Positions 26,695 to 36,790 are shown, counted from the stretch's first letter. The stretch is DNA of 64,000 nucleotides from Rhizobium skierniewicense (GCF_014196515.1 NZ_JACIDV010000007.1:62001-126000); one strand, 5' to 3'. The notes: generated by a model not told the origin, from the letters alone. Translations and numbers: made by a program.

Positions 26695-26842
26695 AAAGTT
26701 CGATCAAGGTCCTAAACCGCAGCGTGACAAGGACGTGCCGTGGGTCTCCCGGGCCCGGAAAACTGACCTCCCAGACTCAATATCACCAAGATTATCTTGA
26801 AGGCTCATGGAGGACATGGTTATTAGTTCGCGGGAGGCGTAC

Positions 26843-26863
26843 CAGGCGGTTCGCCTGTTTTTC
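26843..26863 (+). terminator. Terminator-like hairpin in the dctP leader
   Basis: CAGGCG (26843-26848) and CGCCTG (26852-26857) form a perfect 6-bp stem with a 3-base loop followed by TTTTTCT. It lies about 22 bases before the DctP start, so it would end transcripts just short of the gene unless bypassed; compatible with attenuation or a short upstream RNA. Confidence 0.45.
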
Positions 26864-26885
26864 TACTTTCAGGGCTTGAATCGAC

Positions 26886-27989
26886 ATGGATCGCAGATCA
26901 TTTATCCGCCGGGCTGGTGCCGTCGGCGCAGGCGTCACAGCAACGGCTCTTGCCGCACCTGCCATTGCGCAGGAAAACCCCAAGATCAACTGGCGCATGA
27001 CATCGTCCTTCACGAAAGGCCTAGACATCCTGTTCGGTGCAGGTCAGATCGTTGCCGATCATGTAAAGGAAGCCTCCGGCGGCAATTTCACCATTCAGCA
27101 TTTCGCCGGTGGCGAGATCGTCCCTGCCCTTCAGGCCGCAGATGCAGTAACGGCAGGAACGGTCGAAATGGCCCATACCTGCTCCTATTATTACGTCGGC
27201 AAAGACCCGACCTTTGCGCTTGGCACAAGCATTCCCTTCGGCCTCAACGCCCGCCAGACCAATGCCTGGTTCAACCAGGCGGGTGGCAACGAGCTGCTGA
27301 ACGCGTTTCTGGCCAAACATAACATCCACTCCATTCTGCTGGGTAATACCGGCGCGCAGATGGGTGGCTGGTTCCGCAAGGAAATCAATACGATCGATGA
27401 TCTCAAGGGTCTGAAAATGCGGATCGCGGGCCTGACGGGCCAGGTCATGCAGAAGGTCGGCATCACACCGCAGCAGATCGCAGGCGGCGACGTCTATGCG
27501 GCACTGGAAAAGGGCACCATCGACGCCACCGAATTCGTCGGGCCCTACGACGACCAGAAACTCGGTTTCTACAAGGTCGCAAAATACTACTACTATCCCG
27601 CATGGTGGGAAGGTGGCCCGGCATGCCATGCCTTCGTCAACCTTGAAAAGTTCAACAGCCTGCCTGATAATTACAAGCGCATGCTTCAAGATGCCTGCGC
27701 CGCGGGCAGCGCCTCAATGCTGGAGCGTTACGATGCCCGCAACCCCAAGGCTTTGAAGGAACTGGTCGCGCAAGGCGCTATCCTGCGTCCCTTCAGCCAG
27801 GAAATCCTGGACGTCTGCCACAAGGCGGCGCTCGAAACCTATGCGGAGCTTTCCTCGGTCAACGAGAACTTCAAGAAGATCTATGAGAGCCAGCAGGCGT
27901 TCAAGAAAGATGCCTATCTCTGGGCCCAGATTTCCGAATATACCTACGACACCTATATGATGATCCAGCAGCGCAACGGCACGCTGTAA
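26886..27989 (+). CDS. TRAP transporter substrate-binding protein, DctP family (orphan)
   Basis: A 367-residue periplasmic binding protein with a twin-arginine signal (MDRRSFIRRAGAVGAG, then AAPAIAQ). The mature part has the TRAP DctP/TakP pattern: NWRMTSSFTKGLDILFGAGQ and KGLKMRIAGLTGQVMQKVG (about residues 177-195) with the conserved Arg that binds the substrate carboxylate, and GTIDATEFVGPYDDQ (about 214). It probably binds a carboxylate such as a 2-oxoacid. No dctQ or dctM membrane genes are adjacent, so its permease is elsewhere. A terminator follows. Confidence 0.92.
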   Translation: MDRRSFIRRAGAVGAGVTATALAAPAIAQENPKINWRMTSSFTKGLDILFGAGQIVADHVKEASGGNFTIQHFAGGEIVPALQAADAVTAGTVEMAHTCSYYYVGKDPTFALGTSIPFGLNARQTNAWFNQAGGNELLNAFLAKHNIHSILLGNTGAQMGGWFRKEINTIDDLKGLKMRIAGLTGQVMQKVGITPQQIAGGDVYAALEKGTIDATEFVGPYDDQKLGFYKVAKYYYYPAWWEGGPACHAFVNLEKFNSLPDNYKRMLQDACAAGSASMLERYDARNPKALKELVAQGAILRPFSQEILDVCHKAALETYAELSSVNENFKKIYESQQAFKKDAYLWAQISEYTYDTYMMIQQRNGTL

Positions 27990-28011
27990 TCAACCCGATC
28001 AGACGCATTGG

Positions 28012-28048
28012 AAAGGCCACGTGGTTATTCCGCGTGGCCTTTGTTGTT
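28012..28048. terminator. Terminator between dctP and AraC genes
   Basis: AAAGGCCACG (28012-28021) pairs with CGTGGCCTTT (28033-28042), and the plus strand continues TGTTGTT. The loop contains the stop codon of the minus-strand AraC gene, so the element serves both convergent genes. Confidence 0.8.
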
Positions 28049-29083
28049 GGCTGACACCAGTTTCCAGACCTGACGTTCGCGCCAGGCAAGGGGACTCATG
28101 CCGGTGATGCGGCGAAATTCGCGGTTGAAATTGGACTTGGTCTGGAAACCGCTTTCCAGCATGATGGCTGTGACTGATTGCTCGGTCTCTTCCAGCAGGC
28201 GGCAGGCATCTGCAACCCTCAACTGATTGATATATTGCGAGACATTGCCACCCGTGGCACGGTTGATGGCCTGGGAAATCTGGCGGCTGGGCAGAGCCAG
28301 CTTGCGGGCAAGACGGGACAGGTTGAGGTTCTCGTCGCGGTAAACCTTCTGCCCCACCATCAATGCCCCAAGCCGCACCATGATGTCATGATCCTCGGCC
28401 GTAGGGCTGGATGGCTCTGGCTCCAGCTGTACGCCGCTTGACGATACCTCCGGTTTGCTATCACCCGCGACCCATGCGGTAAGGCCAATGAGAAGCAGAC
28501 CCAGCAAGTTGCCATTGCTGATGATGACGCCCGCATTTTCTCCGCGCGCCCAATGAAAATCCAGCACAACGAGAATATCGAAAGCCGCCGAAAGGCACAG
28601 TGCGGCGGCGGCGAGATAAAGCGCGCGATGGACCGGTACAACGCTTGCGAATTGCGCCTCCTCCAGCCCGTCCGGGCCACGGCTGCCGAGCAGCACGATG
28701 GCGATGGCGTAGCCCACAAACAGCGCAATCAGCGTGGCGTCGATGGCCACGGGATAGACGACCAAAAGCGCTGCGATCACCAAGGGCGGCACGACGACGC
28801 TCGTAATCGTCGCCGCGCTTTCCAGACGCCAGCCGTGCATCAGGCTGCGAAAACTGGCAAAGGCCAGCGGTGGCAAAAGCGAGGCCATGATCGGCAGGGC
28901 AAATCGCAGCCATTCGATCTGATACCCCCAGCGCAGACCCACGAGCGCGGATTGCACGGCACTGAGCGCAATCAGCGCCAGAAACGGGCGGTTGGCTTTA
29001 CCTGTCCCATCTCCATGGAGGATCGAGACCAGCATCAGGAACAGCAGAAGTGAAACGACAATGGGTAAAGGAATGAAAAGCAC
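28025..29083 (-). CDS. Membrane-anchored AraC family transcriptional regulator
   Basis: A 352-residue protein: about seven hydrophobic helices in the first 215 residues, a charged linker (about 215-240, rich in Glu, Ser and Pro) and a C-terminal AraC helix-turn-helix domain (about 255-350, with LNLSRLARKLALPSRQISQAINRATG and VTAIMLESGFQTKSNFNREFRRITGMSPLAWR). This layout suggests a sensor that reads a membrane or periplasmic signal and binds DNA directly. It diverges from a secreted alpha/beta hydrolase gene at 29228, a natural candidate target. Confidence 0.88.
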   Translation of the reverse strand: MLFIPLPIVVSLLLFLMLVSILHGDGTGKANRPFLALIALSAVQSALVGLRWGYQIEWLRFALPIMASLLPPLAFASFRSLMHGWRLESAATITSVVVPPLVIAALLVVYPVAIDATLIALFVGYAIAIVLLGSRGPDGLEEAQFASVVPVHRALYLAAAALCLSAAFDILVVLDFHWARGENAGVIISNGNLLGLLLIGLTAWVAGDSKPEVSSSGVQLEPEPSSPTAEDHDIMVRLGALMVGQKVYRDENLNLSRLARKLALPSRQISQAINRATGGNVSQYINQLRVADACRLLEETEQSVTAIMLESGFQTKSNFNREFRRITGMSPLAWRERQVWKLVSANNKGHAE

Positions 29084-29227
29084 GTGGGCTGACCCATAAC
29101 TTGAACCGACAATGGCTCCTACATGGACTGAATCGTGTTCGCGGACGACCTCAAACGTGTTTCAGGGCGTGAAAAAAATAATGCGGGACGAAACCGGCAT
29201 CGTTGCTCCAACCCATGAGGCCTTTCG

Positions 29228-30292
29228 ATGCGAACCATTCTCTCCGCTATCTTCCTTTCCACCATCGCCATGACGCCCGCGTTTGCAGGTGGCGATGTCG
29301 GCACCCGCGACATTTCCATCCACTCGCCCGCGCGCGGCAAGGACCTTGCCGTGACCCTCTGGTATCCTACCGATGAACAGGGTGAGCGTGTCGATGTCGG
29401 CGAAAACAGGATTTTTATGGGCGCTCCCGCACTCAAGAACGCTACGCCTCAATCCGGCCAACGACCCCTGGTGCTCCTGTCGCATGGCTCCGGCTCTCGC
29501 GGCATCGGCATGGCCTGGATCGCCACTGCACTGGCGCAAGCGGGTTTCATCGTTGCAGCACCCGATCATCCGGGAACGACCAGTGGCGATTCCGCCCCTG
29601 AAGATACGCCGAAAATCTGGGAGCGTACGGATGACATCTCCACCGTCATCACGTCCTTGACCCATAATGCTCAATGGTTGTCTTCCATCGATCCAGATCG
29701 CATCGGAGTGTTGGGCTTTTCCCTGGGCGGCAGCACGGCGTTGGAACTGGCAGGCGCGCGGGCCGATCTCGACGCCTATGTGAAATACTGCATCGATTAC
29801 GCGCAATCCATGGATTGCACATGGTTCACTGGCGGGCGTGGTTATAGAAATGGAGAGCGTATCCAAGTGCCCCCGTTTGATTTGCGCAGCGTCGATAAAG
29901 CGCGCTTTGAACAGTCCAACCACGATGTGCGCATCCACACCGCAGTGCTGGTCGATCCCGGCCTTGAGGTTGCCTTCACAAAAGACAGCTTGAAAGATAT
30001 CCAGATACCGCTGTCCTTTATCAATTTGGGCAGTGTCGGCAAAATTCCCGTCTCTGTCCTGTCCGATCAACTCGCCAGAGAGGTGCAGGACGGGACATAT
30101 GTGCAGATCGACGATGCGGACCACTTCAGCTTTTTGCCGGTGTGCAAGCCGGGTGCGGCAGAGCTTCTGAAATCGGTTGGAGAGATTGACCCGATTTGCA
30201 CACCCACTGGCCGCGACCGGGACGACATCCACGCGCAACTGGCAACGCTGATCGTCAGTGCATTTCGCACAACACTGAAAGCCGACAACTGA
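29228..30292 (+). CDS. Exported alpha/beta hydrolase (dienelactone hydrolase-like)
   Basis: A 354-residue secreted hydrolase. A signal peptide (about residues 1-18, MRTILSAIFLSTIAMTPAFAG) precedes DISIHSPARGKDLAVTLWYPTD. The nucleophile elbow GFSLGGSTALELAG (about residue 161) and a late His in DDADHFSFL (about 300) are typical of dienelactone hydrolase or PAF-acetylhydrolase-like enzymes. Substrate unknown; an ester or lactone met in the periplasm is likely. Divergent from the membrane AraC regulator. Confidence 0.88.
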   Translation: MRTILSAIFLSTIAMTPAFAGGDVGTRDISIHSPARGKDLAVTLWYPTDEQGERVDVGENRIFMGAPALKNATPQSGQRPLVLLSHGSGSRGIGMAWIATALAQAGFIVAAPDHPGTTSGDSAPEDTPKIWERTDDISTVITSLTHNAQWLSSIDPDRIGVLGFSLGGSTALELAGARADLDAYVKYCIDYAQSMDCTWFTGGRGYRNGERIQVPPFDLRSVDKARFEQSNHDVRIHTAVLVDPGLEVAFTKDSLKDIQIPLSFINLGSVGKIPVSVLSDQLAREVQDGTYVQIDDADHFSFLPVCKPGAAELLKSVGEIDPICTPTGRDRDDIHAQLATLIVSAFRTTLKADN

Positions 30293-30485
30293 CCAAAGCC
30301 AACGGTTACAACCACACTTTAGCAGGACGCCGGATGATTGCGCCGGCGTTCATGATATCAAGCTCATCTATCGCCAAGCCCTTCGGTCTTAACATTTTTT
30401 TCAAACCTCGGTTGCACAAGTTGAAACACGACGATCCCACGAGAAACGGGGACGTCAGTTCAGAAGCGGGCTTTGGGGAAAGTTA

Positions 30486-32990
30486 ATGATCATCGATAAT
30501 TTGCTGGCGCGGTTTAAGATACAAACCAAGGTCATTGTGTTCATCGCGCCATTCGTTGCCAGTATTCTGGCTGTCGGTTTGTCGGGACTATACGCATCGA
30601 ACCTGCTTCAAAGCCGCATGGATGTTTCCAACACGATCCTGCAATCCTTGACCGGATTCAAGGAAGTCTATGGCGGCATGACATCGTTTCTCAGCAATAC
30701 TAATGATGATACACGGGCGGCGCTGCACCGCCAGCTTTCAGAGCAGGCCAATTTTCTGCGTGCAACCGAAGACGGCAATTCTCCGGAAATAAAAGAAGCC
30801 ATCGAGCGCACAGCAACCATCGACAAGCAGGTCGATGAGCTCTGGACCAGCCACAATCAGGAACAGACCCTGCGCGCCGGAATGAGCGCCGATCTCGTAA
30901 CCATCACCCGCGAGCTGAACGGTCTTCTGGCCAACGCCACAAACATCAGAAGTACGCTGCAAACAGATGAGGCGAAAGCCAAGCTGCTGTTGCGCGAAGC
31001 CGACAAGCTGAACCGCGGCGCTACCATCATCGCAACCGTCGTCACCGACTTCAACAAGGTCACGGCGCCTGACGAAAAGACCGCAGTCGTAAAAGCTGCC
31101 ATCGGCACACTGGAAAGTACCGTCAAGGAACTTGTCGCCATCGCCAATGTCGATCAGAAGATGATTGTCGACCAGCTTGCCGATGGCGTGACGCAGATCC
31201 GCGCGCAGTTGGACATCGGTGTGGTCAATGACGCCACCGTCGGGGCCATAGACCGCGTCGTGAACCTGATGCGCCCAGCGACCATTCGCCTACAGGGATT
31301 TGCCTCCGTGAAATCACGGCAGGCAACCGAAGTGTTCGGCAAGCTCGACCAGCCTATCGAACAGGCAACGGCCTTCCTTGCGACCGCCCGACAGATTGGC
31401 GACGACGCCAGAAATCTCGAACTTGAAATGGTGCGATATGTGGCCGCACCTAGCAAGGCGGCGCTCGAGACCTTCCGCGATGCTGCCTTTCGCCTGAATG
31501 TTTCCACCGGCGAAATGACTGGTGACACCAAGATGTCTGACGCTACACGCAACAGCGCCAAGGCCATCGATGGTCTGGCCACCAAGCTGGATGGTTCCGC
31601 GACCGCGCTTCTTGCCATTTCCCAGCAGCGCAAGGTTGCGTTTGGCATGGCGGAAGACGAAATTCGCAACGTTTGGGCAAGCCTCACGTCGTTTGCAGAA
31701 AAGCAGCGCACCGCCGCCGATACCGAGCGCAGCAAGGCCAATGATATCTCTCTGTCCGCCATGGTCATCGGTGTGCTCGTCGCGATTTTCGCCGGTATTG
31801 GTCTGGTCATGACCTTCAAGGGACCGATCCTCGGTATCGTCAGCGCCATGAAACGTCTGGCAAAGGGAGAGATCGACATTCCGCTGGATGGAAAGAACCG
31901 TTACGACGAAATCGGCGATATGGCGCGTGCGCTTGAAGTCTTCAAGGAAAATGCCGAAGAGCGCACCCGTCTTGAAGCCTCCACGCGGGAACAGCGCGCC
32001 TCCGCCGAAGCGGCCCGCCAGTTGAACGATGCCGAACGAAAAGAACTGGATCGCCAGATCCAGTTTGCTGTTGCCGCTTTGGCCGACGGTCTCAAGCGAC
32101 TGTCCGCAGGCGACATTTCCACCACCATCGACACCCCTTTCAGTGATCGTCTCGAGCAGTTGCGCGTCGATTTCAACCAGTCCATGCTGCGATTGCGCGA
32201 AACCATGGGCGGCATATTGGAAAATGTCGGCGCCATCAGGGGCAACGCCCGGCAAATGTCGGAATCTGCCGTCGATCTTGCGCGTCGCACGGAACGTCAG
32301 GCTGCCTCGCTGGAGGAAACGGCGGCAGCCGTGGATGAGGTCAATTCCAATATGCGTAACGCCGTGGACCGTGCCCGTGAAGCCAACACCATTGTCGACA
32401 AGACCCGCCGCAACACCGATGATTCTCTCGTCATCGTCGGCAATGCGATATCGGCCATGGAGCGGATCGAGAATGCATCGAAGACCATCGGCAACATTAC
32501 CGAGGTCATCGATTCCATTTCGTTCCAGACGAATTTGCTGGCTCTGAATGCCGGCGTCGAAGCCGCACGCGCCGGTGAGGCGGGCAAGGGCTTTGCCGTC
32601 GTTGCCCATGAAGTTCGCGAGCTGGCGCAAAGATCGGCCGCAGCTGCCAGGGAAATCCGTCAGCTGATTGCCGTTTCAAACCAGGAGGTTGCCGCAGGTT
32701 CCAGCCTCGTGACCCAGACCGGCGAAGCGCTGGCACAGATCGGCACGCAGATTTCCGATGTCAGCGACCATGTCCGGCAGATCACGCAGGCCACGCAGGA
32801 CCAATCGGTTGCCATGCAGCAGATCAACAGCTCCGTGGGTGAAGTGGATCTGCTGACACAGCAGAATGCGGCGATGGTGGAAGAGACAAGTGCAGCCAGC
32901 GAACAGCTGAACGAAGAGACGGATCAGTTGCTCGGTCTGCTGGAGCAGTTCCGCCTTGACAGCACGCGAGATCACCGGCGCGCTGCCTGA
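30486..32990 (+). CDS. Methyl-accepting chemotaxis protein
   Basis: An 834-residue chemoreceptor. It has a transmembrane helix at about residues 15-38, a long periplasmic helical region without a PAS or Cache I can name, a second membrane helix at about 420-440, HAMP domains ([36 protein letters not shown], then a second around 545) and the signalling hairpin whose tip reads [39 protein letters not shown] (about 675-715). The C-terminus (DHRRAA) lacks the CheR-tethering pentapeptide. It stands alone with its own terminator; the ligand is unknown. Confidence 0.95.
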   Translation: MIIDNLLARFKIQTKVIVFIAPFVASILAVGLSGLYASNLLQSRMDVSNTILQSLTGFKEVYGGMTSFLSNTNDDTRAALHRQLSEQANFLRATEDGNSPEIKEAIERTATIDKQVDELWTSHNQEQTLRAGMSADLVTITRELNGLLANATNIRSTLQTDEAKAKLLLREADKLNRGATIIATVVTDFNKVTAPDEKTAVVKAAIGTLESTVKELVAIANVDQKMIVDQLADGVTQIRAQLDIGVVNDATVGAIDRVVNLMRPATIRLQGFASVKSRQATEVFGKLDQPIEQATAFLATARQIGDDARNLELEMVRYVAAPSKAALETFRDAAFRLNVSTGEMTGDTKMSDATRNSAKAIDGLATKLDGSATALLAISQQRKVAFGMAEDEIRNVWASLTSFAEKQRTAADTERSKANDISLSAMVIGVLVAIFAGIGLVMTFKGPILGIVSAMKRLAKGEIDIPLDGKNRYDEIGDMARALEVFKENAEERTRLEASTREQRASAEAARQLNDAERKELDRQIQFAVAALADGLKRLSAGDISTTIDTPFSDRLEQLRVDFNQSMLRLRETMGGILENVGAIRGNARQMSESAVDLARRTERQAASLEETAAAVDEVNSNMRNAVDRAREANTIVDKTRRNTDDSLVIVGNAISAMERIENASKTIGNITEVIDSISFQTNLLALNAGVEAARAGEAGKGFAVVAHEVRELAQRSAAAAREIRQLIAVSNQEVAAGSSLVTQTGEALAQIGTQISDVSDHVRQITQATQDQSVAMQQINSSVGEVDLLTQQNAAMVEETSAASEQLNEETDQLLGLLEQFRLDSTRDHRRAA

Positions 32991-33014
32991 CGCCAGAACG
33001 GAAATCCAGAACGT

Positions 33015-33044
33015 AAGCGCGGGCGGTTTCGTCCGCGCTTTTTG
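33015..33044 (+). terminator. Terminator of the chemoreceptor gene
   Basis: AAGCGCGG (33015-33022) pairs with CCGCGCTT (33033-33040), giving an 8-bp stem ending in TTTTT, 25 bases after the stop of the chemoreceptor gene. Confidence 0.85.
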
Positions 33045-33214
33045 CTGTCACCCTCAACGTCGTCTCACGCAAACGTCATCTCGTCTTTCTCGTGATTTTC
33101 CCATCGTAAAGGTTGGATTCAGCCTTTTTTGATAATTTGTCGTTAGTCATCTTTTTTCACGGTTCCAGGGTGGTGCATCTCGTGCTTTCCCGTCTGTTTT
33201 GCGTACGGATTCTC

Positions 33215-34309
33215 ATGTATCGATCGACAGTGCCAGCCATTCTTCTAGCCTGCCTATCCCTTGCGGGATGTACGTCCAGTTCCGGGCCGGAAAGCCTGAT
33301 GGCGGGAATTCCTTCCAAGGAAACGACGAGTTCGGTCACGCCTTCGGCACCGGTGCCGCAGGCCAGTGTCGGCCAGACGCGCGCGCCACTTCGGGCCGAA
33401 CCTGCCCAGAAGGTGTTGGCCTGGGGCGGACCGGTTCCGCAGGAACCCAAAGCTTTTGCCGCTCTCGATCAAGAGGCTGCGCCGCGCCGTGTCGTGCCTC
33501 AGATCGACACATCCATGTCGCCACAAGCTGGTGTCGGACTTCCAGACGAGGCGTCGGTGCAGATGGCCATGGCTGCCGCACCCGCCATCAATGCCGGCCC
33601 AGCCGTACGTTCCCGCATCTTCCGGTCCAACTTCAGCGATGCCAAGCCGATCAATTTCGGCAAGATTACGCCACGGCATTTCGCCGTGCATGGCGTCGAT
33701 GTGTCTCGCTGGCAGGGCAATATCGATTGGGAGAGGCTGAGATCACGCGGTGCGAACTTTGCCTTCATCAAGGCGACCGATGGCGGCGACCATCTGGACC
33801 CGATGTTCAAGACCAACTGGAACCGCTCCAAGGCCGCAGGACTACGCAGGGGCGCCTACCACTTCTTCTACTGGTGCCGTCCCGCAAGCCAGCAGGCGGA
33901 CTGGTTCATTCGCAACGTCCCGCGCGATCCGGATGCGCTGCCGCCCGTCATCGACGTGGAATATAATGGCGAATCCAGCTGCAAGATGCGCCTGCCACGC
34001 GCCAAGGTTCTGGAAAAAATGCAGGTCTTCATGGACATGCTGGAACGCCATTACGGCCAACGCCCGATCATCTACACGGCACCGGATTTCTACAAGGACC
34101 ACCTGTCGGGCGAATTCCTGAACTATCCCTTCTGGCTGCGCGCTGTCGCCCAGCATCCCTCCAAGGTCTATCCCGATCGCAAATGGATGTTCTGGCAATA
34201 TTCCGGCTCCGGCCTGTCCCATGGCGTGGAGGGCAAAATCGACCTCAACGTCTTCAGCGGCAACGAGGAAAGCTGGCTTCGCTGGACATCGCGCCGTGGC
34301 AAGGGCTAA
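33215..34309 (+). CDS. GH25 lysozyme-like lipoprotein
   Basis: A 364-residue protein. An N-terminal lipoprotein signal with lipobox LAGC (Cys at about residue 19) leads into about 130 Ser/Pro/Ala-rich residues and then a GH25 (Chalaropsis-type lysozyme) domain at about 155-350: VHGVDVSRWQGNIDWERL, the catalytic pair in VIDVEYNGES and FWQYSGSG near the end. The domain cleaves the peptidoglycan glycan backbone; being a lipoprotein, it would sit at the outer or inner membrane. The start at 33215 is the ATG that gives a proper lipoprotein signal. Its stop overlaps the EamA stop on the other strand by two bases. Confidence 0.88.
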   Translation: MYRSTVPAILLACLSLAGCTSSSGPESLMAGIPSKETTSSVTPSAPVPQASVGQTRAPLRAEPAQKVLAWGGPVPQEPKAFAALDQEAAPRRVVPQIDTSMSPQAGVGLPDEASVQMAMAAAPAINAGPAVRSRIFRSNFSDAKPINFGKITPRHFAVHGVDVSRWQGNIDWERLRSRGANFAFIKATDGGDHLDPMFKTNWNRSKAAGLRRGAYHFFYWCRPASQQADWFIRNVPRDPDALPPVIDVEYNGESSCKMRLPRAKVLEKMQVFMDMLERHYGQRPIIYTAPDFYKDHLSGEFLNYPFWLRAVAQHPSKVYPDRKWMFWQYSGSGLSHGVEGKIDLNVFSGNEESWLRWTSRRGKG

Positions 34310-35184
34310 TCAGGCTGCGGCTTCGTCGCGGATTTTTTCGCGCCGGCGACACAGGCCACGACGCCAACGGTTGTCAGCAGCATCGGGATGCTGACAATTT
34401 CGCCCAGCAAGCTTGCTGCCAGCACAAGGCCCATGAAGGGCTGGAGCAATTGCAACTGGCCAACGGCTGCGATGCCGCCCAGCGCCAGTCCGCGATACCA
34501 GAAGATAAAGCCGATCAACATGCTGAACAGCGACACGTAGACAAGCCCTCCCCATGCGGCAACTCCAATCGTGCTCCACGTTGCTGGCAGGGTGAAGAGC
34601 GCGAGCGGCAGCATGATGGGCAGCGACAAAACCAGCGCCCACGAAATGACCTGCCAACCGCCAAGCCTGCGAGACAAGGTGGCACCCTCCGCATAGCCAA
34701 TGCCGCAAAGCGCGATGGCCGCCAACATTAGGAGATCGCCGGCCAGCGATGCCGACCCGCCCTGTGTCATCGCGAAGCCCGCGACCAGTGCACTTCCCGC
34801 ACATGAGTACAGCCAGAAGGTCAAAGGCAGGCGCTCACCTCCTCGCACAACGGCACATATGGCCGTGGCCAATGGCAGCAGGCCGATGAAGACGACAGAA
34901 TGGGCTGAGGTGATGTGCTGCAACGCCATGGCTGTCAGCAACGGGAAGCCGACGACGACACCCAGCGAAACGATGGCCAGGGACAGCATGTCGGGCCGCG
35001 CGGGACGCTTCTGTCGAAAAACCATGAGAAGCGCTCCGCCGAGCAGTCCTGCAATACTGGCTCGCGCCAAGGTCAGAAATACGGGGTCGAACCCCAAGAC
35101 CGCCAAGCGCGTTGCAGGCAAAGAGCCACTGAAAATCACCACGCCCAAAAATCCGCTCCACCAACCACTCGACTTCCGGTCCAT
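34306..35184 (-). CDS. EamA (DMT) family transporter
   Basis: A 292-residue ten-helix membrane protein of the drug/metabolite transporter superfamily, with the first EamA repeat opening FSGSLPATRLAVLGFDPVFLTLARA and the second containing SLFSMLIGFIFWYRGLALGGIAAVGQLQLLQPF. Substrate is not readable. It diverges from a MocR-type regulator gene at 35289; inverted repeats in the 104-base gap suggest that the regulator controls it. Its stop interlocks with that of the convergent GH25 gene. Confidence 0.9.
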   Translation of the reverse strand: MDRKSSGWWSGFLGVVIFSGSLPATRLAVLGFDPVFLTLARASIAGLLGGALLMVFRQKRPARPDMLSLAIVSLGVVVGFPLLTAMALQHITSAHSVVFIGLLPLATAICAVVRGGERLPLTFWLYSCAGSALVAGFAMTQGGSASLAGDLLMLAAIALCGIGYAEGATLSRRLGGWQVISWALVLSLPIMLPLALFTLPATWSTIGVAAWGGLVYVSLFSMLIGFIFWYRGLALGGIAAVGQLQLLQPFMGLVLAASLLGEIVSIPMLLTTVGVVACVAGAKKSATKPQPD

Positions 35185-35227
35185 TTGAATACTCCGTTGC
35201 CATAAAGGTATGGGCGGGAACGGATGG

Positions 35228-35265
35228 TACTGATAGCGACAGTACGATACAGTTTGTAAAAACTG
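35228..35265. promoter_or_regulatory. Inverted repeats between EamA and MocR genes
   Basis: CAGTTT-GTAA-AAACTG (35250-35265) is a perfect 6-bp-arm palindrome, and TACTG-N7-CAGTA (35228-35244) lies just left of it. Both share CAGT elements. They fill the divergent promoter gap and are likely operators of the MocR-type regulator. Confidence 0.55.
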
Positions 35266-35288
35266 TTATGGCAACATGAGCGATACAG

Positions 35289-36707
35289 ATGAGTTCAACG
35301 GCACCTGAACCTGGTGATCGCGCGCCGCGCATCACTAGCGTGATGATGGAAATCAGGCAGCGAATTTCTTCACGCAGCCTTGCGGCGGGGGCAAAACTCC
35401 CATCCGTGCGTGCGTTTGCAAAGATAATGCAGGTTTCAACCTCAACCGTCGTTGAAGCCTATGAACGACTGATTGCAGAGGGTGTCCTTCAATCTCGGCC
35501 CGGATCGGGATTCTATGTCGTCGCTGCTTTGGCTCCACTGTCTCTAGCCGAGATCGGCCCCAAGCTCGACCGCGCGGTTGATCCCTTCTGGGTCTCGCGC
35601 CTTGCGCTCGATGGTCAGGACGGCATGATCAAGCCCGGTTGTGGCTGGATGCCGCCTTCATGGATGCCGGAAGAGGCAATGCGCCGAGCCATGCGCACCG
35701 TGGCACGCGCAGATCCACACCTGTTGACCGACTACGGCACACCGCTCGGACTTCTATCCTTGAGGAAACTGCTGGCACGGCGACTGTCGGAAAACGGCGT
35801 ACATGCTGCACCGGAACACATCATGCTGACCGATAGCGGCACGCATGCCATAGATCTGCTTTGCCGTTTCCTGCTGGAGCCAGGGGAGACGGTCCTGGTC
35901 GATGACCCCTGCTATTTCAACTTCCACGCTCTCCTGCGCGCCCATAGGGTCAAGGTCATCGGCGTGCCGTACACGCCGTCCGGACCTGATGTGGCGGCGT
36001 TTGAACAGGTGCTGAACGAATATCAGCCGCGCCTCTACATAACCAATTCTGCGATCCATAATCCAACCGGCGCGGTTCTTTCACCGGTCACAGCGCATCG
36101 GGTGCTGATGTTGGCGGAAAGAGCCGGACTGACGATCATTGAAGACGATATTTTTGCGGATTTCGAAGACCATAGAGCACCGCGACTTGCGGCCTTCGAT
36201 GGGCTGAACCGTGTCGTGCAGATCGGCAGTTTTTCCAAGACACTCTCTTCGTCCGTTCGCTGCGGCTACATCGCCGCGCCACAAAGGTGGATAGAGCCTT
36301 TGACAGACCTCAAGATCGCCACGAGTTTTTCCGGCAACCAGCTTTGCGAGGCACTGGTCCTGGCCGCGCTGAAGGATGGCGGCTACAGGCGTCACATGGA
36401 AGCGGTGAAAGTCAGACTGTCGCGAACAAGGATGGAAACGGCAGCACGGCTTCGCACGCTTGACATCAAGCCATGGATCGAGCCGCAGGCGGGTCTGTTT
36501 TTGTGGTGCAGCCTGCCTGACGGTGTCGATGCGGCAGCTGTCGCTCGAGTTGCCCTCTCGAAAGATGTTGTCCTCGCCCCAGGCAATATCTTCAGTCAGT
36601 CGAAAAGCGCGTCATCACACATGCGGTTCAATATCTCACAATGCGACGACCCAAAATTCACAGAGGTTTTGCAGGAAGCAATCGATATCGCGCGCGCGAC
36701 ATCATAG
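35289..36707 (+). CDS. MocR-family regulator (GntR HTH fused to aminotransferase-like domain)
   Basis: A 472-residue fusion. The GntR helix-turn-helix spans about residues 20-80 (SLAAGAKLPSVRAFAKIMQVSTSTVVEAYERL) and a fold-type I aminotransferase domain follows from about 115, with the PLP-binding region IHNPTGAVLSP (about 257), DDIFADFE and the Schiff-base Lys in GSFSKTLSSSVRCGYI (about 318). MocR proteins sense PLP or amino compounds and activate a neighbouring gene, here probably the divergent EamA exporter. The start at 35289 follows GAGCGATACAG weakly. Confidence 0.9.
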   Translation: MSSTAPEPGDRAPRITSVMMEIRQRISSRSLAAGAKLPSVRAFAKIMQVSTSTVVEAYERLIAEGVLQSRPGSGFYVVAALAPLSLAEIGPKLDRAVDPFWVSRLALDGQDGMIKPGCGWMPPSWMPEEAMRRAMRTVARADPHLLTDYGTPLGLLSLRKLLARRLSENGVHAAPEHIMLTDSGTHAIDLLCRFLLEPGETVLVDDPCYFNFHALLRAHRVKVIGVPYTPSGPDVAAFEQVLNEYQPRLYITNSAIHNPTGAVLSPVTAHRVLMLAERAGLTIIEDDIFADFEDHRAPRLAAFDGLNRVVQIGSFSKTLSSSVRCGYIAAPQRWIEPLTDLKIATSFSGNQLCEALVLAALKDGGYRRHMEAVKVRLSRTRMETAARLRTLDIKPWIEPQAGLFLWCSLPDGVDAAAVARVALSKDVVLAPGNIFSQSKSASSHMRFNISQCDDPKFTEVLQEAIDIARATS

Positions 36708-36790
36708 AGCTACCAGTTTTCACCCCTTATAGATCTCCGGAACCAATCACGCAAAATTGTATTTTATCTGATAGGAAGAGGAGAAACACC

